The notes under the pieces were generated by a model. The model saw only the letters and a list, made by a program, of their open reading frames with translations, searched no databases and was not told the origin of the DNA. 64,000 bases of DNA from positions 1 to 64,000 of the forward strand of contig CASEIN010000062.1 of assembly GCA_949287985.1 (NCBI GenBank). Reading direction: 5' to 3'. Each line of letters opens with the position of its first letter. Within the stretch, counting starts at the first letter, position 1. Made by a program: the position numbers and the translations under genes. Shown piece by piece: positions 16,960 to 25,493 of this stretch. The DNA comes from Mucispirillum schaedleri (lineage in GTDB: Bacteria > Chrysiogenota > Deferribacteres > Deferribacterales > Mucispirillaceae).

Positions 16960-17848
16960 TTACTAATTCCTCTATTTTTTTATTTTGTTCTTTATTATAT
17001 AATGAAAAATGTATATCTGTTTTTAATTCATCATAAGATGCCTGTTTTGCCTGACCGTATTCTTTCACAAGGAAAATATGGTATCCATACTCGCTTTTTA
17101 TAATATCACTATATTCTCCAGCTCTTAATTTAAATGCTTCAGAAAATATTTCAGGGTATACTGTATCTTCAACCATACCTAAATCGCCACCGTCTTCTTT
17201 TTCAGGACCTTCTGAATATCTTGAAGCTACCTCGTTAAAAGAAAGACCACGGTTAAGCTCTGCCATTGCTTTTTCTGCCTGCTGCTTATCTGTTGTAAAT
17301 ATTTGAAATAAATGAGCCTTCTTTGATACTGGCATGCTGCTGTAATTATCATTATAAGCTTTCATTATTTCATCTTCACTAATGTCTATATTTGTATTAA
17401 TTGTATCATAAATTAATGTTTCTATCATAAATTTTTCACGTAACATACTTGATAATGCATTAGCATCTGTATTATACGAACCAGAATATACTTTTAAATC
17501 CTGAGTGCCTGATTCTGTTAAGAATGAATCTGTAACTGCGTTTATTTTTTTTTCATCAACTGTTATATTACGCCTTTGAGCTTCCTGTAATAATAGCTTA
17601 TGTTCAATAAAGCCATCTACTAAATATTTTTTTATATCTGCATTTTTGTAGTCTTCTTCATTCATTTCTCTAATTGCTACACCTGCAAAATTAAAAAAAT
17701 CTGTATCGTAGTATGTTTGACCATTAATTTTTAAATAGGCCGTTTTATTATCCTGCACTACTTCTTCTTCTTTCTTTTTTGAAAAAAGATTACAGCCTGT
17801 AAATAATGCTAGCACTACAATAAGTCCAACTAAACTGAAACGTCTCAT
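16874..17848 (-). CDS. PpiC-type peptidyl-prolyl isomerase lipoprotein (PrsA-like)
   Basis: The 324-residue protein has a lipoprotein signal ending LFTGC (Cys about residue 19), so it is probably membrane-tethered. A SurA_N-like helical region (TVDEKKINAVTDSFLTE) precedes a parvulin domain, residues ~180-270 (KAHLFQIFTT, RYSEGPEKEDGGDLGMV, GYHIFLVKE). It likely helps fold exported proteins together with the adjacent SurA-like protein. AAGGAG precedes the ATG. It lies 14 bases downstream of mfd. The long 86-base overlap with the next gene suggests strong translational linkage. Confidence 0.87.
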   Translation of the reverse strand: MRRFSLVGLIVVLALFTGCNLFSKKKEEEVVQDNKTAYLKINGQTYYDTDFFNFAGVAIREMNEEDYKNADIKKYLVDGFIEHKLLLQEAQRRNITVDEKKINAVTDSFLTESGTQDLKVYSGSYNTDANALSSMLREKFMIETLIYDTINTNIDISEDEIMKAYNDNYSSMPVSKKAHLFQIFTTDKQQAEKAMAELNRGLSFNEVASRYSEGPEKEDGGDLGMVEDTVYPEIFSEAFKLRAGEYSDIIKSEYGYHIFLVKEYGQAKQASYDELKTDIHFSLYNKEQNKKIEELVNELYKNAVIEHLSDIKLSDYTIKSRSDR

Positions 17849-17862
17849 TTACTCTCCTTATT

Positions 17863-20800
17863 TTACTTGTTTGATGTTAATGTATATAACTCACCAAAAA
17901 AATCTAATACTGACTGAAGTATATTACTACTGTCAATAGATAAACTTATTTCATATTCTGAATTAAACCTGTATATTATTTTTCTATTTCCAGCACATTT
18001 TCCAATATATTCAGGGTTTAGCCTTGTTTCTTTTACAAACTGAACTTTTACTGCCCCTGCTTTAGATATTGTAAGTTTTTCTGCACCAAGCAGGCAGGCG
18101 TAATTTTTTATAACCATTATATATGACAGATTAATTATTTCCTGCCTTATATCACCATAACCTGCCTCTATTTCCTTAAGCAGCTCTATTCTACTATCAT
18201 TATCATAAATTGCAGCAAATCGTCTATAAAAATCAAACCTAATACGTGGATTTTCTATATAATCTGCTGGAATAAAGTATGCAATATTAGAATTTATCTC
18301 CGTATCTGATATATTTGTATAATCTCCACGCATTTCCTGCACTGCTTCTTCTATCATTGCAACATATAGTTCATAACCTACACGCACCACAAAACCAGAC
18401 TGTTCTGCACCTAATATATTTCCTGCCCCTCTTAACTGTAAGTCATACATTGCTATCTTAAAGCCACTTCCTAAATCTGATAACTGCTGGATTATAGAAA
18501 GCCTTTTTTGTGCAACAGGGTTAATGCGGGAAAAATCATGGACAGATAAATAGCAGTAACCACGCTTATTACTTCTACCAACACGCCCTTTTAACTGGTA
18601 TAATTGTGCAAGCCCAAAATGAGCAGCATTGTTTATTATTATTGTATTTACATTTGGAATGTTAATGCCGTTTTCAATAATTGTTGTTGCCACAAGTATA
18701 TCTATTTCTCCACTATAAAATGAAGATAAAATATTTTCCATTGTTTTTGCGTCCATTTGTCCATGGGCATAATCTACTTTTGCTAATGGCAGTGCCATTT
18801 TAATTTCTTGAGCTACTTCATGAATATCTGATACTTTATTGTGTAAAAAAAATACCTGCCCACCACGTTCTAATTCGTTTCTAATAGCTTTAATTCTTTC
18901 ATCTAGCCCATTAATTACTTTTACCACAACAGGCAGCCTGTTTTCTGGTGGTGTTTCTATTATACTCATATCCCTAATGCCTGAAAGAGAAAGCTGTAAT
19001 GTTCTTGGTATTGGAGTTGCTGTCATTGTAAGAGTATCTACATTTCTTTTAATAGAAGCTATTTTTTCCTTATGGCTAACTCCAAACCTTTGCTCTTCAT
19101 CTATTATTAAAAGCCCTAAATCTTTAAATATTAAATCTTTTGATAATATTTTATGAGTGCCAATTAATATATCAATGCTTCCTTCTTCTACTTTTTTATA
19201 TATTTCTTTTACTTCACTATTTGTTTTAAAACGTGATACAAACTCAATATTAACAGGCAATCCTTTAAACCGTTCTATAAATGTTTCATAATGCTGTCTT
19301 GCTAAAATTGTGGTAGGCACTAGCACTGCCACCTGTTTAGAACACGCTGCTGCCTTACATGCTGCACGCATGGCAACTTCTGTTTTTCCAAAACCAACAT
19401 CACCACAAATCAACCTTTCCATTGGAATACTGCTTTCCATATCCCTATATACATCATATATTGCTGAAAGCTGGTCTTCTGTTTCATTATACATAAACTT
19501 TCGTTCAAATACTTCTGTTAATACACCATCATCATTAAATGCAAAACCTTTTTTCGCTTTTCTCTCTGCATAAAGCCTAAGTAAATCTTCTGCTATATGT
19601 TTTGCACTTTCTTTTGCATGCTTTTTAAGTTTCTGCCATGCAGAACTTTTTAAGCTGTTTAGTTTTGGTTTACTGTCCTGCAGTCCAATATATTTTTGAA
19701 TTTGTCCAATAGAGTGAAGTGGAACGTATAATATATCATCTCCATCATATAATATACATAAGAAATCTCCTTCCACCCCACCTATTACCATTTGTTTTAT
19801 ACCCTGATATATACCTATACCATGGTTTACATGGACAACATAATCGCCTTCTTCTAAATCTGAAAGTTTTGTATTAAATGCATCTTTCTTTTTAGGTTTT
19901 GGCTTCCGTTTCGTAAACCCAAAAATATCTATATCTGATATTAAGGCAAGCTTATCCTTTTTACTTATAAACCCACCTGTTATTTGCTTTTTATAAATAT
20001 ATACATCTACTTTTTCTGCTTCATCTATATGGCTAATCTCTTTTGGGAAAATATCATAATCCCTTAAAAAATCTTTAAATATCCCTGCAAATTTTTCACT
20101 TTCAACACAGTATACTATTTTTATTTTTTCTTTTAACAGGCTTAATATTACTTGTGCAGCATTTGTCATAGACTGGTATAGATTTTTCTTTTCAAATGCA
20201 AAACGAGTATTTGTACTTGAATATTCCAGTCCCTGACTTGATACGCTGTCAGTTATTTCAGATATTATATAAGTATCATTTTTACTTATATATTCTACTG
20301 CCTTATATGCTTCAATAAAATTTAAAAGCTGTTTTTCATTTTCTGCAGATGATTTTATTATCTCATAGTAACCATAAATACTTTCCTGCATACTGCTCAT
20401 TAAACATGCAGTGCTGTATTTATCAAAATATTCAAATATATTTGACTGCTCTATATTTAAAAATGGTGCAAGCCAGTGATAGCCTGCAAACTTACCATAA
20501 GTTTCTGCCTTTTCTTTTAAACTTTCATCAACCTTTTCTTGAAATTCACTGGTGGAAATAAGTAAATCTGTTACTGGAAGTAAATCTAATTTTTCATATG
20601 ATTTTATTCTGCTTTGTGTTTCTTTATTATACTCATATATATTTTCTATTTCATCATCAAAATATTCTATTCTTATTGGGTTTTCGTTATTAATAGGATA
20701 AATATCTGCTAAATCACCACGAAAGGTATATTCACCAGCGTCTGTTACATATTCCACATGGATATATCCTAATTTATCCAGTGATTCTTCCAACTTTTCT

Positions 20801-21177
20801 CGTCCATAAATACTGCCTTTTTCAAGCTTTATAATACTATTTAAAAAATCATTTTTTGAAGGTATCTTTTTTAAAGCCCCATAGGGTGATATTAATAAGA
20901 TAAAATCATTATTTTTAGCGATATTATATAGAGTTTGGCTTCTTTTTGCCATTATATCATTAAGTGGCCTTGCCTCTTCAAAAGGGTTTTGGCTGTATGA
21001 TGGAAACTGGTATACATCAATACTGCTTAATAATGACATTTCATTATATATAGATTCCATAACAGATTTATTTTCAGGAAGTAAAACTATTAAAGGAACA
21101 CCTGCTTTTTTCTTACTTATTGCATAAAATGCAGCAGATGCTCCCCATGCATTATGGTATTCTTCAAATACACCCAT
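17863..21177 (-). CDS. mfd: transcription-repair coupling factor Mfd
   Basis: Mfd removes stalled RNA polymerase from damaged template and recruits UvrA. The 1104 residues show a UvrB-like N-terminal module (SLLSSIDVYQFPSYSQNPFEE), a Tudor-like RNA polymerase interaction domain (DYVVHVNHGIGIYQG near 445), RecG-like translocase motifs (Walker A CGDVGFGKTEVAMRA near 590, DEEQ box IDEEQRFGV, TATPIPRTL, QLKGRVGRS) and the C-terminal D7 region. It is slightly shorter than the ~1150 of E. coli. It is only two bases downstream of gmhA, within one probable operon. Confidence 0.96.
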   Translation of the reverse strand: MGVFEEYHNAWGASAAFYAISKKKAGVPLIVLLPENKSVMESIYNEMSLLSSIDVYQFPSYSQNPFEEARPLNDIMAKRSQTLYNIAKNNDFILLISPYGALKKIPSKNDFLNSIIKLEKGSIYGREKLEESLDKLGYIHVEYVTDAGEYTFRGDLADIYPINNENPIRIEYFDDEIENIYEYNKETQSRIKSYEKLDLLPVTDLLISTSEFQEKVDESLKEKAETYGKFAGYHWLAPFLNIEQSNIFEYFDKYSTACLMSSMQESIYGYYEIIKSSAENEKQLLNFIEAYKAVEYISKNDTYIISEITDSVSSQGLEYSSTNTRFAFEKKNLYQSMTNAAQVILSLLKEKIKIVYCVESEKFAGIFKDFLRDYDIFPKEISHIDEAEKVDVYIYKKQITGGFISKKDKLALISDIDIFGFTKRKPKPKKKDAFNTKLSDLEEGDYVVHVNHGIGIYQGIKQMVIGGVEGDFLCILYDGDDILYVPLHSIGQIQKYIGLQDSKPKLNSLKSSAWQKLKKHAKESAKHIAEDLLRLYAERKAKKGFAFNDDGVLTEVFERKFMYNETEDQLSAIYDVYRDMESSIPMERLICGDVGFGKTEVAMRAACKAAACSKQVAVLVPTTILARQHYETFIERFKGLPVNIEFVSRFKTNSEVKEIYKKVEEGSIDILIGTHKILSKDLIFKDLGLLIIDEEQRFGVSHKEKIASIKRNVDTLTMTATPIPRTLQLSLSGIRDMSIIETPPENRLPVVVKVINGLDERIKAIRNELERGGQVFFLHNKVSDIHEVAQEIKMALPLAKVDYAHGQMDAKTMENILSSFYSGEIDILVATTIIENGINIPNVNTIIINNAAHFGLAQLYQLKGRVGRSNKRGYCYLSVHDFSRINPVAQKRLSIIQQLSDLGSGFKIAMYDLQLRGAGNILGAEQSGFVVRVGYELYVAMIEEAVQEMRGDYTNISDTEINSNIAYFIPADYIENPRIRFDFYRRFAAIYDNDSRIELLKEIEAGYGDIRQEIINLSYIMVIKNYACLLGAEKLTISKAGAVKVQFVKETRLNPEYIGKCAGNRKIIYRFNSEYEISLSIDSSNILQSVLDFFGELYTLTSNK

Positions 21178-21179
21178 TT

Positions 21180-21761
21180 TTATCCTGAATATTTACCAAA
21201 CATTTTTTCATCAACAAGCCCGCAAATAATGTGTGCTGCTAATATATGAAGTTCTTGGATACGTGCTGTCCTTTTATGTTTTACTATTAATAAATGGTCA
21301 CAAAGCCCAACCATTTTGCCACCATCTCTACCTGCAAAACCTATTGTAACAGCTTCTTCTCTTAATGCTCTTTTTAAGCCTCTAATGACATTTTCAGAAT
21401 TGCCGCTTGTGGAAATGCCCCATACTACATCGCCTTCATTAACTAAAGCTGCCACCTGCTTTTCAAATACTTCATCATAGGAATAATCATTACCAATGGC
21501 TGTAATTGCTGAAGTGTTGCCTGTTAATGCTATAGCTGGTAAAGTAGGGCGTTCCATTTCAAACCTGCCTACAAATTCTGCTGCAATATGTAATGCATCT
21601 GATGCTGAACCACCATTGCCCATTAATATTACCTTGTTGCCTCTTTTAAAACATTCCACTATTTCTAATGCTATTTTTTCTATTATTTCAACATTATCAA
21701 GAGCAAATTCTTTATGTGCATTAATAGATTCTTCTAATATATCTTTTATATACTCTTTCAT
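21180..21761 (-). CDS. gmhA: sedoheptulose-7-phosphate isomerase
   Basis: GmhA makes D-glycero-D-manno-heptose 7-phosphate, the first step to ADP-heptose for the LPS inner core. It is a 193-residue SIS-domain protein with LMGNGGSASDALHIAAEFVGRF-type phosphate loop (quoted part GNGGSASDALHIAAEF), ISTSGNSENV and ARIQELHILAAHIICGLVD. AAGGAG precedes the ATG. The two heptosyltransferases at 25471-27507 fit the same pathway. It appears to be the first gene of the gmhA-mfd-ppiC-surA-S4-cupin run. Confidence 0.94.
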   Translation of the reverse strand: MKEYIKDILEESINAHKEFALDNVEIIEKIALEIVECFKRGNKVILMGNGGSASDALHIAAEFVGRFEMERPTLPAIALTGNTSAITAIGNDYSYDEVFEKQVAALVNEGDVVWGISTSGNSENVIRGLKRALREEAVTIGFAGRDGGKMVGLCDHLLIVKHKRTARIQELHILAAHIICGLVDEKMFGKYSG

Positions 21762-21814
21762 ATAAGCTCCTTATACCAAATAAAATAATAAATATTTTAC
21801 AAAATAGCAAGGAT

Positions 21815-21848
21815 AATAAAAAAGCCTTATATATTTTCTATATAAGGC
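21815..21848 (-). terminator. intrinsic terminator downstream of the FmdB-type gene
   Basis: On the minus strand, GCCTTATAT and ATATAAGGC (arms 21824-21832 and 21840-21848) form a nine-pair stem followed by TTTTTTATTATCC. It ends the zinc-ribbon gene's transcript and separates it from gmhA. Confidence 0.85.
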
Positions 21849-21909
21849 ATGAATTTCTTAACCATATTAAAAGAAATAAAACTGTATTTCTTCATATAAA
21901 AATATTGTA

Positions 21910-22149
21910 TTATTTATTTACAGGGCAGGCACCACCTGCACAGCATGAACCAGTGGCACATGCTGGAGCAGCATTTTTATCAGTATTATAAAAACCACTG
22001 CCTGTTAAATGGTAACTTGTAACAGATACTTTTCGATCTGCCTGCCCTTTACAGCTTGGACATTCTGTTGTCCTTTCTTCACTAGTAATACTTTGCATTT
22101 TTTCAAACTCATTACCACAGGAGCTGCATTTGTATTCATAAATTGGCAT
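21910..22149 (-). CDS. FmdB-family zinc-ribbon protein
   Basis: The 79-residue protein starts MPIYEYKCSSCGNEFE, with a second Cys pair in TECPSCKG, the zinc ribbon of the FmdB/CxxC_CxxC_SSSS family. The C-terminus is Cys- and Ala-rich (CATGSCCAGGACPVNK), adding further possible metal ligands. These proteins are widespread but of unclear function, proposed as regulators. GAGGG precedes the ATG. It appears to be a single-gene unit with its own terminator and a possible promoter at 22180-22207. Confidence 0.88.
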   Translation of the reverse strand: MPIYEYKCSSCGNEFEKMQSITSEERTTECPSCKGQADRKVSVTSYHLTGSGFYNTDKNAAPACATGSCCAGGACPVNK

Positions 22150-22179
22150 AATATTCCCTCAAACTATTTAATATCATGA

Positions 22180-22207
22180 AATATATTATTTATTTTAATT
22201 TATGCAA
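22180..22207 (-). promoter_or_regulatory. possible promoter for the FmdB-type gene
   Basis: The minus strand shows TTGCAT, a 16-base spacer and TATATT about 30 bases before the ATG at 22149. AT-rich background makes this tentative. Confidence 0.3.
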
Positions 22208-22216
22208 GTATAAATT

Positions 22217-22693
22217 TTACTGACCTGCTAAATCTTCACACACAATATATACAGGGTGTCCAATAAATGTAATAGAGCCTAATCCATAACCAATATTGCC
22301 ATCTACTGCCCCAAGGTTTGCAACACCCTGATACTGGGTATTCATATAAAATTTACTGCCAATAATAGCATTATAACCTTCTTTTTCTGCTATACTTTGT
22401 GCATCGTTAATTAAATCACCCTGATATGAGTGGATTATTTTACTAAAGTTTTTATTATTATTAAATTCTTCACGTTCTGGTGCTCTAAACTCTGTAGTAG
22501 AACGGATTACTGATGGACGTATTTTTATTATTTCACAGCCTGTTACGGGGTATGTATCTAAAAAAAATACACCTAAAAACTCTTTATTTTTACTATTATT
22601 ATTTATACTTTTCTTTACTGATTCATCGCTTTGTGCCAAAGCACTAAATACTAATAAAAAACAAAGTGAAAATGCTAAAAATATTCTTTTCAT
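22217..22693 (-). CDS. secreted protein of unknown function, possibly YbjQ-like fold
   Basis: The 158-residue protein has a clear signal peptide (FLAFSLCFLLVFSALAQS). The mature part has a strand-helix-strand pattern: ITxYPVTGCEIIKI-like strand, a helix NDAQSIAEKEGYNAIIGSKF, then a Gly-rich strand NIGYGLGSITFIGHPVYI. The 'AxxxGYNAIIG' segment recalls YbjQ/UPF0145 heavy-metal-binding-like domains, but the similarity is weak and untested. GAAGGGG precedes the ATG. It is 15 bases downstream of the NTF2-like gene and likely co-transcribed with hflX. Confidence 0.55.
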   Translation of the reverse strand: MKRIFLAFSLCFLLVFSALAQSDESVKKSINNNSKNKEFLGVFFLDTYPVTGCEIIKIRPSVIRSTTEFRAPEREEFNNNKNFSKIIHSYQGDLINDAQSIAEKEGYNAIIGSKFYMNTQYQGVANLGAVDGNIGYGLGSITFIGHPVYIVCEDLAGQ

Positions 22694-22708
22694 AAACTGC
22701 CCCTTCTA

Positions 22709-23059
22709 TCATTTTTTATATGATGTTTCTCTTTTTTCGTTTATTATTTTCCAAACATTATCTTCTTTTATAAAAAACGCTTTTGCATAATATGTTATTA
22801 TATCACCATCTTCCAAGTTTTCAACATTTTCCATAAATAATATTTCTGCCCATTCATTATTATATAAAACTTTATAAATTTCAACATTAACAGGCGATAC
22901 AACTTCTATTAATTTAAAAAAATGTTCCCTATACACTTCTACACTGGGAAAAAATTGCCTAAATTCGCTGTCAATACTGTAAATATCGTATATTTTCTCA
23001 TAATCTTTATTTTTAAAGTGATTTATTCTATCTTTTATTATATTTTCTATACTATTCAT
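22709..23059 (-). CDS. small NTF2/SnoaL-like protein
   Basis: The 116-residue cytoplasmic protein has the alpha+beta order of NTF2-like folds: an N-terminal helix (IIKDRINHFKNKDYEKIYDIY), a second helix, then long antiparallel strands ending ITYYAKAFFIKEDNVWKIINE. The 'FxKEDNxWKI' ending is typical. No catalytic residues can be assigned. It starts within the last eight bases of hflX, so it is translationally coupled to it. Confidence 0.5.
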   Translation of the reverse strand: MNSIENIIKDRINHFKNKDYEKIYDIYSIDSEFRQFFPSVEVYREHFFKLIEVVSPVNVEIYKVLYNNEWAEILFMENVENLEDGDIITYYAKAFFIKEDNVWKIINEKRETSYKK

Positions 23060-24698
23060 CTAAACTTCCCAAGCCTTCTTTAAAGAAATAATAGCTTATT
23101 TTTACAAGCATATTATCAAAACTTTTTCTATTCAAGGCTGATACATATACTGCATTAGGATATTCTTTTTCTATTTCTTCCAACTGCTCACTGCTGATTT
23201 TATCTATTTTATTAAATACAATAAGTCTTTCTTTTTCTAATAAATTCATTTCTTCTAGCACTTTTTCAACGGATTTTATATGCTTTCTAAAATGTTTATC
23301 ACTAATATCTACAACGTGTAAAAACATATCAGCATTATGCAGTTCTTCTAATGTAGATTTAAATGCACCTGCTAAATTTGCAGGTAAATCCCTTATAAAA
23401 CCTACTGTATCTGTAATTATTACATCTTTTTCTTTTGGAAAACGTATCCTTTTACTTGATGTATCAAGTGTTGCAAAAAGCAGGTTATCTGCATATACAT
23501 CTGATTTTGTTAAGCTGTTTAGTAGTGTTGATTTACCTGCATTTGTATAACCAATAATAGATACTACAGGCAGTGAATTTTTTTCTCGTTTTGCTCTTTG
23601 TATATCACGCGCCTGCTCTGCTTTTTTTAGCTTATCATTTAAAAAAGCTATTCGTTCAGTTATTCTTCGTTTATCAATTTCAAGCTTAGTTTCCCCCGGT
23701 CCTCTACCACCAATACCACCTGTAAGACGTGATAAACTATCATCTTTCACATTTAAACGTGGAAGAATATATTTCAACTGGGCAAGCTCCACACGTATTT
23801 TTCCTTCATTACTTACTGCCCTGCGTGCAAATATATCTAAAATAAGCTGAGTTCTATCTAATATTTTTAACTCTGTAAATTCTGATACTGCTCGTGACTG
23901 CGATGGAGATAAACTGTTATCATAAACAATATATTCAGCTCCTGATAATAATGCTTTAATAACTGCTTCCCTTAATTTCCCAGGCCCTACAACGTATTTT
24001 GGGTGAATTTCTTTTTTTATCTGCGGCATTCTTGCAATTATAAAAAGCCCTGCACTTCGTGCTAATTCCTCTAATTCATCAAGGTATATTTCACTTTCTT
24101 CCTTGCTTTTAAATACACCAGTTAATACTGCATATTCCCCTGTTTTTGCAGTATGAAGCCCTATGGTTTTTCTTTCTATTTCATCATCTAATGCTTCAAT
24201 AAATAATGGATAGTCTGTTTTTTGATTGTATGGGTCGCTGTCTTCTAAATATCCAAACTTGGTTTCTATATCATTTATATCTGGTGGCAGTATGTAGGAA
24301 GTATCTAGTGATTTTGGCAACCCTTTATTATCCATAGCACATGCTGTAACACTATCAAGCCTTAATAATGCTAAATCTGCCAAATCGTCATGGTCAAGCC
24401 CATCGCCTTTTGGGTGAGTATGTATTAACCTTAAGCCCCTTAACCTGCCTGGCGCTAATTTAAATCTTGATAAAACTGGAATTGTTATGTCTTCTGCTGT
24501 GCCTGCAAGAACATATTCTATTTTTCCTGCCCTGTCTATTAATAAACCAAGCTGCCTGCCTGTTTCATAGGAATAAAAACAAAGCTGTTTTAATATATCT
24601 ATGGAAATCAATTCTCTGCCATGGTTTTTCTTGTGCAGGAATTTTTCTATCTGTTTAATTGTTTTTTGGGATATACCCTCTAAATTACCGTATAATAT
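23052..24698 (-). CDS. hflX: GTPase HflX, probable non-canonical start
   Basis: HflX is a ribosome-associated GTPase that splits stalled or idle ribosomes. Visible are the HflX N-domain (GRQLGLLIDRAG, IHTHPKGDGLDHDDLADLALL, YVVGPGKLREAV), the Gly-rich linker (LTGGIGGRGPGETKLE) and G domain motifs GYTNAGKST, DTVGFIRDLP and NKIDK. The first normal start codon in frame is TTG at 24611, but 29 further codons upstream encode LYGNLEGISQKTIKQIEKFL, which matches the usual HflX beginning YGNL.G. That extension has no ATG, GTG or TTG and is closed by an in-frame TAA. The start is given at ATA 24698, with AAAAGGA eight bases before it. Confidence 0.85.
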   Translation of the reverse strand: MLYGNLEGISQKTIKQIEKFLHKKNHGRELISIDILKQLCFYSYETGRQLGLLIDRAGKIEYVLAGTAEDITIPVLSRFKLAPGRLRGLRLIHTHPKGDGLDHDDLADLALLRLDSVTACAMDNKGLPKSLDTSYILPPDINDIETKFGYLEDSDPYNQKTDYPLFIEALDDEIERKTIGLHTAKTGEYAVLTGVFKSKEESEIYLDELEELARSAGLFIIARMPQIKKEIHPKYVVGPGKLREAVIKALLSGAEYIVYDNSLSPSQSRAVSEFTELKILDRTQLILDIFARRAVSNEGKIRVELAQLKYILPRLNVKDDSLSRLTGGIGGRGPGETKLEIDKRRITERIAFLNDKLKKAEQARDIQRAKREKNSLPVVSIIGYTNAGKSTLLNSLTKSDVYADNLLFATLDTSSKRIRFPKEKDVIITDTVGFIRDLPANLAGAFKSTLEELHNADMFLHVVDISDKHFRKHIKSVEKVLEEMNLLEKERLIVFNKIDKISSEQLEEIEKEYPNAVYVSALNRKSFDNMLVKISYYFFKEGLGSLDE

Positions 24699-24725
24699 AT
24701 GTTTTTCCTTTTAGTTTTTTTTATG

Positions 24726-24754
24726 CTTATACAATGATATCTTTATTTTTTCAA
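24726..24754 (-). promoter_or_regulatory. sigma70-type promoter for hflX
   Basis: The minus strand reads TTGAAA, a 17-base spacer and TATAAG. A transcript starting about seven bases later would have a leader of about 20 bases containing AAAAGGA just before ATA 24698, consistent with translation beginning there rather than at TTG 24611. Confidence 0.6.
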
Positions 24755-24768
24755 CACTTATTATTTAA

Positions 24769-24797
24769 TTGACTTATGAATATTCTTTATTTATATA
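24769..24797 (+). promoter_or_regulatory. sigma70-type promoter, predicted start at the rluA-type ATG
   Basis: TTGACT, a 17-base spacer and TATATA. The -10 box ends six bases before the ATG at 24804, so transcription would begin at or next to the start codon. No ribosome binding site is visible. It lies back-to-back with the hflX promoter. Confidence 0.55.
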
Positions 24798-24803
24798 CTT
24801 TTT

Positions 24804-25493
24804 ATGAATTTAATATATAAAGAAATTTATAAAGATAACAATTATCTTATAATCTATAAAGAACATGGTGTTCATGTAATAAATGATAGGCAAATGCAGC
24901 ATACTCCATTAATTGATATTCTTCGAAAGAAATATGGAAGCCAAATATATGTATGCCACAGGCTTGATGCTGGCACTGCTGGACTTATGGTTTTTGCTTG
25001 TAATAAAAATGCTCATACATATATTTCAAAACTTTTTGAAGAAAATAAAGTGCAAAAATATTATCTTGCCGTTGCTTCTTCTGCCATATATAACCAAACA
25101 GTTATGCTGCCTATTGCTAAAAAAAACCATGGCAGGTATGGTATTAACTTTAAAAGTGGTAAAAAAGCCATTACTTCATTTTATAATATTTCTTCAAATA
25201 GTAATGCATCATTAATTCTTGCAAAACTCTATACTGGAAGAACTCATCAAATTAGAATTCATCTTAAAGCTTTAAAAGCTCCACTTTATTATGATTTTTT
25301 ATATAATAAAAAAATTGATGATAAAAGGCTTTCTTTAGAATGTATCTATTTAAGTTTTTATGATAAATTTACTAATAAAACTCTTTCATTTACATCAGAA
25401 ATTTCTTTTTTTATGGATAATTTAATTAAAACTCTTGAATTATCTCATAAATTTGTGTATCAATATCTCTATGAAAATAAAGAAGAATTATAA
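24804..25493 (+). CDS. RluA-family pseudouridine synthase
   Basis: The 229-residue protein isomerises uridine to pseudouridine in rRNA or tRNA. The catalytic-aspartate motif is CHRLDAGTAGLMVFA, and YTGRTHQIRIHLKALKAPLYYD is the second family motif (quoted part GRTHQIRIHLKAL). It is a short form without an S4 domain, as in RluA/RluE-like enzymes, so the target base is unknown. No Shine-Dalgarno sequence precedes the ATG, and the promoter places the 5' end at the ATG, which suggests leaderless translation. It overlaps the first heptosyltransferase gene by 23 bases. Confidence 0.88.
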   Translation: MNLIYKEIYKDNNYLIIYKEHGVHVINDRQMQHTPLIDILRKKYGSQIYVCHRLDAGTAGLMVFACNKNAHTYISKLFEENKVQKYYLAVASSAIYNQTVMLPIAKKNHGRYGINFKSGKKAITSFYNISSNSNASLILAKLYTGRTHQIRIHLKALKAPLYYDFLYNKKIDDKRLSLECIYLSFYDKFTNKTLSFTSEISFFMDNLIKTLELSHKFVYQYLYENKEEL

